A DNA stretch of 64,000 nucleotides from an uncultured Lachnospiraceae bacterium (GTDB lineage: Bacteria > Bacillota > Clostridia > Lachnospirales > Lachnospiraceae), in assembly GCA_944380605.1 (NCBI GenBank), contig CALWIA010000027.1:62001-126000 (forward strand). The letters run 5' to 3'. Both the position numbers and the translations under genes were made by a program. Positions 1-8,190 of this stretch are shown here, one piece after another. Each line of letters begins with the position of its first letter. Position 1 is the stretch's first letter. Below the pieces are notes generated by a model. The model did not search any database, had not been told where the DNA came from, and was given only the letters and a program-made list of their open reading frames with translations.

Positions 1-591
1 GTATTTGATCCGCTGGACAAGAAGAACATCGCGATTCCGCCGTCCGGCTCCATTCTGGGCATTTACGCCAGAAGCGACAATACCAGAGGCGTGCACAAGG
101 CTCCGGCCAATGAGCCGGTGCGGGCATGCGTAGGACTGGACTGCCAGTTCAACAAGGGCGAGCAGGACATCCTGAATCCCAAGGGCGTCAACCTGATCCG
201 GTCCTTCCCGGGCATGGGCATCCGCGTATGGGGCGCCAGAACGGCCACCAGCAATCCCAGCTGGAAATATGTCAATGTACGCCGGCTGTTTATCTTCATC
301 GAAGAGTCCATCCGCGCCAATACCAACTGGGCCGTATTTGAGCCCAACGACGAGGTGCTGTGGGTACGTGTAAGAAGAACCATCGAAGTGTTCCTGACGG
401 GAATGTGGAGAGCCGGTTCCCTGGCAGGCAGTTCACCGGAAGAGGCGTTCTTCGTCAACATCGGCCATGACACCATGAGCCAGGACGATATCGACAACGG
501 CCGACTGATCTGCGTGATCGGCGTAGCGCCCGTGAAGCCTGCTGAATTTGTAATCTTCAGAATTTCTCAGAAAACCAGCGACGCGGAATAA
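1..591 (+). CDS. Contractile tail sheath protein, C-terminal part (truncated by window edge)
   Basis: The reading frame is open from base 1 to the TAA at 589-591, so only about the last 196 residues of the gene are visible. The text includes GSILGIYARSDNTRGVHKAP, the typical conserved stretch of phage/CIS tail sheath C-terminal domains, followed by NVRRLFIFIEESI and a C-terminal half resembling the domain that joins neighbouring sheath subunits. Sheath proteins polymerise around the tube and contract to drive it into a target. A tube gene starts 19 bp downstream, as in Afp/PVC-type CIS loci. Any promoter of the operon lies upstream of this window. An ATG at 91 is only an internal methionine codon in another reading of this fragment and is not a start. 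Confidence 0.93.
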   Translation, partial: VFDPLDKKNIAIPPSGSILGIYARSDNTRGVHKAPANEPVRACVGLDCQFNKGEQDILNPKGVNLIRSFPGMGIRVWGARTATSNPSWKYVNVRRLFIFIEESIRANTNWAVFEPNDEVLWVRVRRTIEVFLTGMWRAGSLAGSSPEEAFFVNIGHDTMSQDDIDNGRLICVIGVAPVKPAEFVIFRISQKTSDAE

Positions 592-610
592 GGTAGGAAG
601 GAGATAAGAC

Positions 611-1036
611 ATGGCTACATATCCATATGGAAGATTTAGATATAAAGTGGAAATCGAAGGCCTGGAGGCCGGCGGATTTTCTGAAGTTACCGGCTTTGAC
701 GCTTCCATCGACGTGATGGAATACCGGGAAGGCGATATGGTACAGACGCCCATGAAGATCCCGGGACTGAAGAAGTACGGCAACATTACGCTGCGCAAGG
801 GTCTGGCGGATTCCAGAGCGCTGTACGACTGGATGATCGCCGGCGTGGATGGAGAGGTCACCAGAAAGACCATTACCATTTCCCTGCTGGGTCAGACCGG
901 AGACGTAGTGGCGGCATGGCGGGTGATCAACGCCTGGCCGGTGAAATACACGGGACCGGATTTCAATGCCACTTCCTCGGAAGTCGCGGTGGAAACCCTG
1001 GAAATTGCCCATGAAGGCATGACCAGAGAGTCCTGA
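611..1036 (+). CDS. CIS tail tube protein 1 (gp19 family)
   Basis: This 141-residue protein has the length and sequence features of T4 gp19-like tube proteins found in Afp/PVC-type CIS. It starts MATYPYGRFRYKVEIEG, followed by the characteristic SEVTGFDA segment and later GNITLRKGL and YDWM. Its C-terminal part (VETLEIAHEGM) closely matches the end of the second tube paralogue at 1695 (VEKLEIMHEGI). Tube proteins form hexameric rings stacked inside the sheath, and the lumen can carry cargo. The ribosome site AGGAAGGAGA at about 594-603 fixes the ATG at 611. It directly follows the sheath gene and would be co-transcribed with it. Confidence 0.93.
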   Translation: MATYPYGRFRYKVEIEGLEAGGFSEVTGFDASIDVMEYREGDMVQTPMKIPGLKKYGNITLRKGLADSRALYDWMIAGVDGEVTRKTITISLLGQTGDVVAAWRVINAWPVKYTGPDFNATSSEVAVETLEIAHEGMTRES

Positions 1037-1128
1037 TCATAGGAAACCAGAAGAGAGGGAATGCCGCGCGGCGGAAGCGATTCCGGGGCGGCAGTCCCCT
1101 TCTTTGGAATTGAGAAGAGGTACATTGT

Positions 1129-1500
1129 ATGGCGTTTCAGACAGAATATACATTTACGCTGCCGAGAGGGTATCTGGACCGGGACGGCATGCTGCATAAA
1201 GAGGGCGTAATGCGCCTGGCCAATGCGGCGGACGAGATTCTGCCGTTAAAGGATCCGAGGGTTCAGCAGAATCCGGGGTATCTGACCATCATCCTGCTGG
1301 CACGGGTGGTGACGAAGCTGGGATCCCTTCCGGCGGTGGACACCCGGGTGATTGAAAACCTGTTCACGGCGGATCTGGCGTATCTGCAGGATCTGTACCA
1401 GCGGATCAACACCATGGAGACGCCCTCCTATCACGGCGTATGCCCCCACTGCCACGAGGAAATCGAGGTGCCTATAAATTTTATGGAACCCGGTCTGTGA
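1129..1500 (+). CDS. Tail assembly chaperone-like protein with a CxxC motif (gp41-like family)
   Basis: This 123-residue protein opens with FTLPRGYLDRDGMLHKEG and continues with MRLANAADEI and DPRVQQNPGYL. These are the recurring features of small tail-assembly proteins placed next to tube genes in CIS and Mu-like tails. These proteins are thought to help assembly rather than sit in the mature particle, though this is family-level knowledge. The C-terminus carries CPHCHEE (around residues 104-110), a single CxxC-His cluster that could bind zinc in a dimer. Its stop codon overlaps the GTG start of the next small gene (GTGA, 1497-1500), indicating translational coupling. The 92-bp gap upstream shows no convincing terminator or promoter. 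Confidence 0.8.
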   Translation: MAFQTEYTFTLPRGYLDRDGMLHKEGVMRLANAADEILPLKDPRVQQNPGYLTIILLARVVTKLGSLPAVDTRVIENLFTADLAYLQDLYQRINTMETPSYHGVCPHCHEEIEVPINFMEPGL

Positions 1501-1679
1501 TCACCTACCCGGCGGATAAAATCTACGAGGAAGCGGCTTTTATCGCATATTACATGCACTGGGGACACGACGAGATCATGGCCATGAGCCATATGGACCG
1601 GCTGCGCTGGTGCAGGGAAATCTCAAAGATCAACAGCAGGCTCAACGACGAACCGGAGAACGTGTTTGAACTGAAATAG
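1497..1679 (+). CDS. Small CIS-associated protein (DUF6760-like, 60 aa)
   Basis: The predicted product begins (V/M)ITYPADKIYEEAAFIAYY and continues MHWGHDEIMAMSHMDRLRWCREISKIN. This pattern matches small DUF6760-type proteins that occur beside the gp41-like gene in CIS loci. I chose the GTG at 1497 because it overlaps the upstream stop as GTGA and because family members start almost exactly at the YPAD segment. An upstream in-frame ATG at 1440 would give 79 residues but would overlap the previous gene by 61 bp. The small size and high helical content suggest an assembly factor that acts with the gp41-like protein. The function of the family is not established. Confidence 0.72.
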   Translation: MITYPADKIYEEAAFIAYYMHWGHDEIMAMSHMDRLRWCREISKINSRLNDEPENVFELK

Positions 1680-1694
1680 CGGACGGAGGCAGAT

Positions 1695-2138
1695 ATGGCA
1701 GGAAACAACCGGGATTACGCTCCTGTGTACCGCTTCGCCGTACAGCTTGGAGACACCAGCTACGAGAAGGTGTGCTTTTCCAGGGTGTCGGGACTGGAGC
1801 GGACCATGGAATTTGAGGAAATCAGCGAGGGCGGATACAACGAGTCGCCGCACCTGGTGGCGGTTCCCCACAAGCGGCATGGAGTTTTGGTGCTGGAACG
1901 GGGGATGGCTCCGGTGGACAGCTGGATCAGCCGGGTCCGGCCGGGGATGTGGCTGGGCACATGGCTGGACATCGTGCTGCTGGACGAAAAGGGAAAGCAG
2001 ACCAACCGCAGATTTCAGATCAACGATGGCCTGATTACCAAATGGGAAGTTTCCGGGCTGGATGCCATGGGAAGCCAGCTGCTGGTGGAAAAGCTGGAGA
2101 TCATGCACGAGGGGATTCAGTCCATCGCGCTGTTTTAG
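1695..2138 (+). CDS. CIS tail tube protein 2 (gp19 family)
   Basis: This 147-residue protein is a paralogue of the tube protein at 611-1036. It has the same gp19 layout: YRFAVQLGDTSYEKVCFSRVSGLE near the start, then ERGMAPVDSWISRV, and an end reading VEKLEIMHEGIQSIALF. Loci of the Afp/PVC type commonly encode two or more tube proteins. One makes up the shaft and another caps or initiates the tube at the baseplate. The position after the assembly-chaperone pair and before the baseplate genes fits the initiator (Afp5-like) role. ATG 1695 follows GGACGGAGG at about 1681-1689. The assignment to initiator versus shaft is inference. Confidence 0.9.
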   Translation: MAGNNRDYAPVYRFAVQLGDTSYEKVCFSRVSGLERTMEFEEISEGGYNESPHLVAVPHKRHGVLVLERGMAPVDSWISRVRPGMWLGTWLDIVLLDEKGKQTNRRFQINDGLITKWEVSGLDAMGSQLLVEKLEIMHEGIQSIALF

Positions 2139-2165
2139 AGACTCCATCGAAAGGCGGAAAAGGAC

Positions 2166-5087
2166 ATGGGAATGCTGCTTGTAGATCCGTTTTTCGCGGA
2201 GCGGATCCTGGAAAAATATTCCTTTCCGGAATCATATTATTTCGATGCGGATGAACTGGTTTTTTACAAAGAGAGTCCGGCAGTCAGCGGGGAAGCGTCT
2301 TCTGCGTACAATACGGAGTTGACGCTGAAACTGCTTTTAATGTTTCAGAATTATGAGCAGTCAGGACAGCGCTTAAGCGTCAGCTGGAACCTGCTGCATC
2401 AGACGGTGCTGCGCCAGGCCAGGCAGCTTACGGTCCGGGCGGCGGCTCCGGTGCTGGAGGCGGTAAAGATCCTGGAAAGCCACCGGGACGCCCTGCGGGA
2501 ACTGGAGACGGTTCTGCGGCAGCGGCAGGCGGCAGTTGAAAGAGACGCTGCGGGGACAGCGGCGGCCGTTACGCCGCAGCTGCTGCGCACGGCAGATCTG
2601 GCGGCGGAGCGGGAGGCCCTGCGGATTTTCCGTCAGGTGGAAGCGCATATGGCGCCGGAGAACCGGAATCAGCTGGAACAGCAGGTATCGGAACTGACCT
2701 GGGTACGGGAACTGCTTCGCTTCACCCGCCGAAGGGAGACAGAGACGGCGAAGACAGCGCCGCTGTACCGGCTGCTTCGGACTGCCGGGGCCATGGAGCG
2801 GCTGGAACGGCTGCTGCAGACGGACGAAGCCGCGAAACCGCAGAGCCGGACGGAAGAGACGTCGGAGGTTCTGCGCCGGATTCTCACCGGAACTGGCATG
2901 CCGGAGGAAAAGGAACGCAGACTTTTGAAACTGCTTGGCACCGAGACGGTGCGCGGACGGATTCTGCAGGAGAGCCAGGCTCAGGTCAGCCGCATGGAAC
3001 TTTTGACGGAGACGCAGCGGCAGAGCCTGCATCAGCTGATGGAGGAGGCCTGGCTGGAGAGTGGTCCGGCGGCAGTCCGGGCAGCGGCGGAACCGGGAGA
3101 GGCAGCAGTGCGGGAAATGCCCCGGGAGATGGCTGCGCAGAGGGGGCGGGAAACCCTGCGGCAGGCAGCCGTACAGACGCTGCGGACGTACACCCGGGAA
3201 CTGACCCGGGAACAGCTGCAGTGGATGGGAGTCAGAAGAGGACCGGAAAATGTCAGGTTGTTAAATGGCATCGGCGGCGCGCGGATGCTTTTGCAGGCCA
3301 GACGGATCCAGGAGCGGGCGCTGCGTCCGGAGCATATGGAGGCCTGGCTGGAATATCTGACGGAGCCGGAGAGCCGGACGGTGCGGCAGGAGCTGCTGAC
3401 AGTCCTGGAGCGCCGGGTTCCTCCAGCTGGGGAACCGGAGACGGCTGCAGCGTGGAACACCGTTGCGGAACTGGTATACCGGGCCGAGAAATCTGCGGCG
3501 CGTCTGGCGTCCGGCGCGGAACCGGAGACCGGGTCCGAAGCGGCGGCCAGGGAAGTCCTGCGGCAGCTGGTTCGCCGGGAACCGGAAGCTATGGCCCGTC
3601 TGATGATTTACGTTTTAAGAGAACGGGAAAGCGGCCGTATGCCGCAGACCCGGGCGCTGTTTCAGAAGTATGAGAGCCAGGTGTTCCGGCAGGTGGAGCG
3701 GGAAAGCAGCCGGGAGCGGATCTGGCGGCTGCAGGAGGAACTGCAAATTCCGGAGGCAGGCGCCGAATCCGGCGCAGGCCGGCGGCAGAACTGGGAAACC
3801 ATGAGCCTGACGGCCCGGATGCTTGCCATCCTGGAAAGCCGGTTCCGGGATCCATCCCAGGCCCGGCAGGCCGAGCGGGAACTGGCGGAAATCCTGGTCC
3901 GCGATTTTCACGTGGAGGAGCGGCAGCTGATTTTCCGGGAACCGGAGGAAGGGATTTCCCAGCAGGAAAAGCAGCGGCAGGCGGAGACATTTCTGCAGTT
4001 TCTGAAGGCGCCGATGGCTGCCCGGGAACTGGAACGGCGGATCGAGGCATCCCAGGTCCGCAGCCGTCGTCGGCTGGAAGCGTGGGTGCGTACGTATCAG
4101 CATCTGGTGGTGACAGAGCGGATCCGGGAGACGGAGCGTACCAGGAGCCAGCAGCAGACCCTGGTTCTGCAGGTCCGCAGCCGTCTGGGGGAAGGGGCGG
4201 CCCGTCAGCTGGAGGCGTATTTTGAGGCCCGAAGACAGACAGCTGTCAGTGCCGCGGATACCCGTAGCCTGGCCCAGATGGAGCAGGCTGCCCGGCTGGT
4301 GATGCGTTCTTACCTGGCGGCGGCCCAGAATGAGACGGCGGTTTCGGCTATGGGAGACGGCAGCGAGCTGTATCTGCACAATCAGGTGCGTGCTCGGGTG
4401 CATCAGCCGCTGTCCCGGGAGTTCCCGGCAGTCCGCAGGCAGACGGAGACGGTGACGCGGATGATCCGCCGGAACTACTGGTTCCAGCGGGAACAGACGA
4501 TTCTGGCAGAGCGGGTCCGCAGACAGCTGGGAGAAAGCGCTGCGGAAGCCGTACTGAGGGGAAGCGGCCCGGCAGTTCCGGAAGAAAGAGCGGGAGAAAC
4601 GGCGGCTATGGTGCTGCGGGAGTCCCGCCGGCCCGGAGCACTGGGAGAAGAAATTGTCCGACGGGTGCAGGCCCAGGGCAGCCGGCTGGCTGCAGGATAT
4701 GAAAGCGGCAGAGAAGGGGAAGCGGGAACTTCCTTTGACGGCTACCGACGGATCCGGGTGGAATCTGGAGGGAGCAAGGCGGCCGCAGACCGGAATTTGG
4801 CGCCGGCGGCGCCCTCCGCCGGGAGATACCAGCTGGAGGAAGCCCGGACCGAATTTCTCAGACGTCAGAGACATACGGAAACGGAGATGGAAGAGACTCG
4901 AACTGTGGTGAAGCGGCTCAATGAAAAGCTGGAAATCCAGCAGAAGCTGATGGCGGAGCTGCAGAAAAAGACGTCTGGGCCACAGCCCATTCCGCCGCAG
5001 ATCAGCGTTAGCCAGCTGACCAGACAGGTGATGAAGCGGATGGAAGAAGAACTGCGGACGGAAAAGATGCGCAGAGGCATTTTGTAG
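2166..5087 (+). CDS. Large Arg/Glu-rich coiled-coil protein in the CIS operon, function unknown
   Basis: This 973-residue protein has a short non-repetitive start (about residues 1-70, MLLVDPFFAERILEKY), then a very long stretch dominated by Arg, Glu, Gln, Leu and Ala that reads as nearly continuous alpha-helix. A clear heptad-like coiled coil lies near the C-terminus (about residues 890-935, e.g. VVKRLNEKLEIQQKLMAEL). No signal peptide or membrane segment is visible. It sits between the second tube gene and the LysM tube-hub gene, where compact CIS loci normally carry nothing so large. A tape measure or scaffold is possible: a single helix of this length would span roughly 145 nm at 1.5 angstrom per residue. 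A baseplate-associated filament or loaded cargo is also possible. I recognise no catalytic motif. ATG 2166 follows GGCGGAAAAGG. Confidence 0.85.
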   Translation: MGMLLVDPFFAERILEKYSFPESYYFDADELVFYKESPAVSGEASSAYNTELTLKLLLMFQNYEQSGQRLSVSWNLLHQTVLRQARQLTVRAAAPVLEAVKILESHRDALRELETVLRQRQAAVERDAAGTAAAVTPQLLRTADLAAEREALRIFRQVEAHMAPENRNQLEQQVSELTWVRELLRFTRRRETETAKTAPLYRLLRTAGAMERLERLLQTDEAAKPQSRTEETSEVLRRILTGTGMPEEKERRLLKLLGTETVRGRILQESQAQVSRMELLTETQRQSLHQLMEEAWLESGPAAVRAAAEPGEAAVREMPREMAAQRGRETLRQAAVQTLRTYTRELTREQLQWMGVRRGPENVRLLNGIGGARMLLQARRIQERALRPEHMEAWLEYLTEPESRTVRQELLTVLERRVPPAGEPETAAAWNTVAELVYRAEKSAARLASGAEPETGSEAAAREVLRQLVRREPEAMARLMIYVLRERESGRMPQTRALFQKYESQVFRQVERESSRERIWRLQEELQIPEAGAESGAGRRQNWETMSLTARMLAILESRFRDPSQARQAERELAEILVRDFHVEERQLIFREPEEGISQQEKQRQAETFLQFLKAPMAARELERRIEASQVRSRRRLEAWVRTYQHLVVTERIRETERTRSQQQTLVLQVRSRLGEGAARQLEAYFEARRQTAVSAADTRSLAQMEQAARLVMRSYLAAAQNETAVSAMGDGSELYLHNQVRARVHQPLSREFPAVRRQTETVTRMIRRNYWFQREQTILAERVRRQLGESAAEAVLRGSGPAVPEERAGETAAMVLRESRRPGALGEEIVRRVQAQGSRLAAGYESGREGEAGTSFDGYRRIRVESGGSKAAADRNLAPAAPSAGRYQLEEARTEFLRRQRHTETEMEETRTVVKRLNEKLEIQQKLMAELQKKTSGPQPIPPQISVSQLTRQVMKRMEEELRTEKMRRGIL

Positions 5088-5121
5088 AGAAAGCGCCAAA
5101 ACCGGCGGGAAAGGAGGACCT

Positions 5122-5763
5122 ATGGGACTGGTAAAAGCAAAACTGATCATTGAAGACGCGGGGGAACTGGAGGTTATGTTCAACCCGGAGTCCTACAACC
5201 TGTCCTTTTCCGCATCCTACAGCGAGAAAAAAGTGATGGGGCTGGACGGTCCCATTACCCAGTACATTGCCGGCGACAGTCAGACCCTGGACATGACGCT
5301 GCATTTTGATACCTACCAGCCGCCGACCCTGAAAAACCCAAAAGAATCCGGCACCGATGTGACCAAAATCACCAGAAAGCTGGCGGCGCTGGTGTTTATC
5401 AAGGGCAGCCTGCACCGGCCGCCGTTGGTGACTTTTCAGTGGGGCGGGCTGAACTTCAAAGGCGTGGTGACCAATGTGAAGCAGACCTGCACCATGTTTC
5501 TGGCGGATGGAATGCCGGTGCGGGCCCGGGTGGACCTGACTTTCAAATCCATGCTGGACGCGGAGAAAAGCAAGATGGTGTCGCCTTTTGAATCGCCGGA
5601 CCGCACCAAAGTGCGGACGCTGCGGGAGGGCGAGCAGCTCTGGAATTACGCCTGGCAGGAATACGGAGATCTGGAGCAGTGGAGAGCCATTGCCAGAGAA
5701 AACGGGATCATGAACCCGCTGGACGTGGCGCCGGGACAGAAGATCAAACTTCCGGCTCTGTAG
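5122..5763 (+). CDS. CIS tube-hub connector with C-terminal LysM (Afp7-like)
   Basis: The first ~150 residues match the CIS tube/spike-adaptor fold (starts GLVKAKLIIEDAGELEVMFNPESY, with the hallmark FNPESY). Residues ~163-213 form a LysM-like module (WNYAWQEYGDLEQWRAIARENG, ending PGQKIKLPAL). At 213 residues it has the usual length for this family. In Afp/PVC particles this protein connects the tube initiator to the gp27/VgrG-like hub, and the LysM packs on the baseplate rather than necessarily binding cell wall. Start ATG 5122 follows AAAGGAGGACCT. The next gene, the hub, follows 28 bp later, which is the conserved order. Confidence 0.92.
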   Translation: MGLVKAKLIIEDAGELEVMFNPESYNLSFSASYSEKKVMGLDGPITQYIAGDSQTLDMTLHFDTYQPPTLKNPKESGTDVTKITRKLAALVFIKGSLHRPPLVTFQWGGLNFKGVVTNVKQTCTMFLADGMPVRARVDLTFKSMLDAEKSKMVSPFESPDRTKVRTLREGEQLWNYAWQEYGDLEQWRAIARENGIMNPLDVAPGQKIKLPAL

Positions 5764-5791
5764 GCGAGCCGGACGGACGGGAGAGAAGACC

Positions 5792-6871
5792 ATGGCAAAT
5801 CTGATGAATGACCGAAGCGATATGCCGGCGCTTTACAAAAAATACCAGGGCTTTCGGGTCCCGGCCTTCCAGGTGCTTCTGGGAGAAGGGAAAAAGGACC
5901 TGAAAAGCCAGTTGAACGGCCAGACGGAACAGCTGGAAATTTCCCTGTCTCTGGACAACGCGTCGTCGGCGGTTTTTCAGATTTCCAACGCCTACGATTT
6001 TAAAAACCACAAGTTTCGCGGCGAGATCATGAACAGCTTGACCCTGGGGAACCTGGTACAGGTCAACATCGGCTACGGTTCCAGCCTGGACAGCGTTTTC
6101 TGTGGGTATATCCATTCCGTGAAACAGGACTTCCAGGAAATGCCAAGGCTTTCTGTAACGGCGCTGGATGTAAGGCGGCTGATGCAGAGCTCCCAGCATA
6201 TGCTTGCCGCCCGGGCGGGGGGCACGTATTCTGAAGTTTTTCAGAATGTGATGGAGCCCTATAAGAAGCTGTACGACCGTCTGGTGGTGGACCGCAGCGC
6301 CGAGAAGGACGTATCCGGCATCAAGCAGAGCGGAAGCGACCTGGAATTTGTCAAAAAACTGGCCAAAGCCGCCAACCGGGAATTTCTGGTATTTGGGGAT
6401 CAGGTGTATTTCCGGAGAATTTCCAACCGGTCCGCGGCGCTGACCCTGACCTGGGGCCAGGATCTGATGTCTTTCGCCAAGGAAAGTATTTACGCCAGTC
6501 AGAAGCTGACGGTGGCCGGCATTAAAAAAGGCAGCAAAGACGAGGTGGTAAAGGCCACCAGGGAAGTAAAGACGGAATCCAGTGTAATTTCCCTGGTTTC
6601 CGGCGGCCTGGAAGAGTACATCTGGGATCCGTCAGTGAATTCCCAGGAAAAGGCGGATCAGAAGGCGGACGCGCTGAAGGAAGAACGGGAAAAACGGGTG
6701 CAGGGCGGAAGCGGTTCCTGCGTGGGCCTGCCCCAGCTGGTTCCCGGGAGAACCATTAAAATCGCCGGCCTGTCCTCCGGCCTGAACGGGGAGTACATGC
6801 TCCGGCAGGTCAGCCACACGCTGGGCGGCGACGGATTTCTGACCACATTTGAAATAGGAGGGTTCGGCTGA
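5792..6871 (+). CDS. CIS baseplate hub, gp27/phage late control D-like
   Basis: This 359-residue protein resembles the N-terminal gp27-like half of VgrG (phage GPD family). Features are an early LYKKYQGFRVPAFQVLLGEG strand region, GEIMNSLTLGNLVQVNIGYG with FCGYIHSV (the typical beta-barrel segment), SDLEFVKKLAKAANREFLVFGDQVYF, and a closing GLNGEYMLRQVSHTLGGDGF. In Afp-like systems the VgrG is often one chain; here the gp27 half and the gp5 half (next gene) are separate but coupled by a TGATG overlap at 6869-6873. The protein would form the trimeric hub at the tip of the tube. No effector extension is seen. Confidence 0.9.
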   Translation: MANLMNDRSDMPALYKKYQGFRVPAFQVLLGEGKKDLKSQLNGQTEQLEISLSLDNASSAVFQISNAYDFKNHKFRGEIMNSLTLGNLVQVNIGYGSSLDSVFCGYIHSVKQDFQEMPRLSVTALDVRRLMQSSQHMLAARAGGTYSEVFQNVMEPYKKLYDRLVVDRSAEKDVSGIKQSGSDLEFVKKLAKAANREFLVFGDQVYFRRISNRSAALTLTWGQDLMSFAKESIYASQKLTVAGIKKGSKDEVVKATREVKTESSVISLVSGGLEEYIWDPSVNSQEKADQKADALKEEREKRVQGGSGSCVGLPQLVPGRTIKIAGLSSGLNGEYMLRQVSHTLGGDGFLTTFEIGGFG

Positions 6872-7704
6872 TGGGACTGTTTGAGGAACTGCTGGATACG
6901 GGAGAAGATGAAAAAGAGGACGGCAGTCTGTCCAGCATCCCGGGGGTGGCCATCGGAGTGGTCAAAGAAAACTGGGATAAAGAGCACCCGGGCATGGTAA
7001 AAGTGGAGCTGGTGCTTGGGGAAAAGGAAAAGAGCATCCTGGACTGGATGCCGGTGGCGGTGCCTTATGCGGGCAAGGAATTTGGAACTTATTTTCTTCC
7101 GGAAATCGGCAGCCAGGTGCTGGTGGCCTTCCAGCTGGGAGAGATCAACAGCCCCATCGTCATCGGATGCCTTTGGAATCAGACCGATGTAACTCCGCCG
7201 GAGGCGGCCAATGAGAAGAATACGGTAAAGACTATCCGGACCAAGGGCGGAAATCAGATTGTGATTTCGGAAGAAAGCGGAAAAGAAAAGATCACGGTGG
7301 AGACAAAAGGCGGCCAGAAGCTGCTTTTGGACGATGAAAACCAGAAAATGGCTCTGCAGGACAAAGACGGAAAAAACGCCGTGACTCTGGATACCAAAAA
7401 CGGAGAGATGACCTTTGCCGCTGACAAAAAGGCGGTATTCAGCATTCACGGAAAAGCGATGCTGACCCTGGATGGAAGCGGTCAGAAAATGGAATTGAAA
7501 ACAAATGCCATTGAGATAGAAGCGGCCCAGGCTCTGCAGCTGAAAGGACAGACCTTAAAGGCGGAGGGCACCAGCACGGAGATTAAGGGCCAGAGCGTTA
7601 AAGTAGAGTCTCAGGCGGCGCTGAGCCTGAAAGGCACGGCGTCTCTGAAGGCGGAGAGCAGCGGAATCGCGGAAGTAAAAGGTACAATGGTAAAAATCAA
7701 CTGA
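6871..7704 (+). CDS. CIS spike protein, gp5-like OB fold plus beta-helix
   Basis: The N-terminal ~110 residues contain the gp5/phage baseplate V OB fold (SIPGVAIGVVKENWDKEHPG, PVAVPYAGKEFGTYFLPEIG, VLVAFQLGEINSPIVIGCLW). From about residue 115 onward the sequence is a strongly periodic series of short beta strands (ETKGGQKLLLDDENQK, LDTKNGEMTFAADKK, then KGQ/KAE/GTS motifs), expected for a trimeric beta-helix needle. The usual separate PAAR-type tip for such a needle may be the DUF4280 protein at 25684. Start ATG 6871 overlaps the upstream stop (TGATG), so translation is coupled to the hub gene and equal stoichiometry is likely. No toxin domain is appended. Confidence 0.92.
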   Translation: MGLFEELLDTGEDEKEDGSLSSIPGVAIGVVKENWDKEHPGMVKVELVLGEKEKSILDWMPVAVPYAGKEFGTYFLPEIGSQVLVAFQLGEINSPIVIGCLWNQTDVTPPEAANEKNTVKTIRTKGGNQIVISEESGKEKITVETKGGQKLLLDDENQKMALQDKDGKNAVTLDTKNGEMTFAADKKAVFSIHGKAMLTLDGSGQKMELKTNAIEIEAAQALQLKGQTLKAEGTSTEIKGQSVKVESQAALSLKGTASLKAESSGIAEVKGTMVKIN

Positions 7705-7730
7705 TGTCTTTTGCGAAAGGACGGAAAACG

Positions 7731-8144
7731 ATGAACAGACAAAGCCGTCCGGGAGATTTCCTGGGAACCGGCTGGAAGTTCCCGCCGAAGGTGGATTCAG
7801 CCACCGGGCGGATACGCACAGCCAGTGAAGAAGAAGATATCGCGGAGGCGATCCGTATTATTTTGTTTACCCGGAAGGGTGAACGGGCCATGCGTCCGGA
7901 TTTCGGATGCGGAATCCAGCAGTATGTGTTCGGCCAGATGGACTACGGCACCATCCGAGCTATGGAGCGGGAGATCACCGACGCCATTGTCGCGTGGGAG
8001 CCGCGGGTGATTGAACCGGAGGCGACGGTGGATACGGCGCGGCTGGATGAAGGACTGGTGGAAATCCGGGTCAGCTGCGTGGTGCGCAGCACCAACAACC
8101 CGTACAATCTGGTATTCCCCTATTATATTCAGGAAGGCATGTAG
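7731..8144 (+). CDS. CIS baseplate wedge protein, gp25-like
   Basis: This protein of about 137 residues carries the gp25/GPW family pattern: GTGWKFPPKVDSATGRIRTA at the start, then EEDIAEAIRIILFTRKGERAMRPDFGCGIQQYVFG. The GER-M-PDFG segment is the family signature. gp25 initiates sheath assembly on the baseplate and is conserved in all contractile machines. I prefer the ATG at 7731 because a GAAAGGACGG ribosome site precedes it by about 9 bp and the family starts near this point. An in-frame ATG at 7704 overlapping the upstream stop (TGATG) would add nine residues (MSFAKGRKT) and cannot be excluded. Confidence 0.93.
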   Translation: MNRQSRPGDFLGTGWKFPPKVDSATGRIRTASEEEDIAEAIRIILFTRKGERAMRPDFGCGIQQYVFGQMDYGTIRAMEREITDAIVAWEPRVIEPEATVDTARLDEGLVEIRVSCVVRSTNNPYNLVFPYYIQEGM

Positions 8145-8190
8145 AAACCAGGCAGGCATATAGAAAGCGGAAAGGAGGCGGCAAAAAGCG

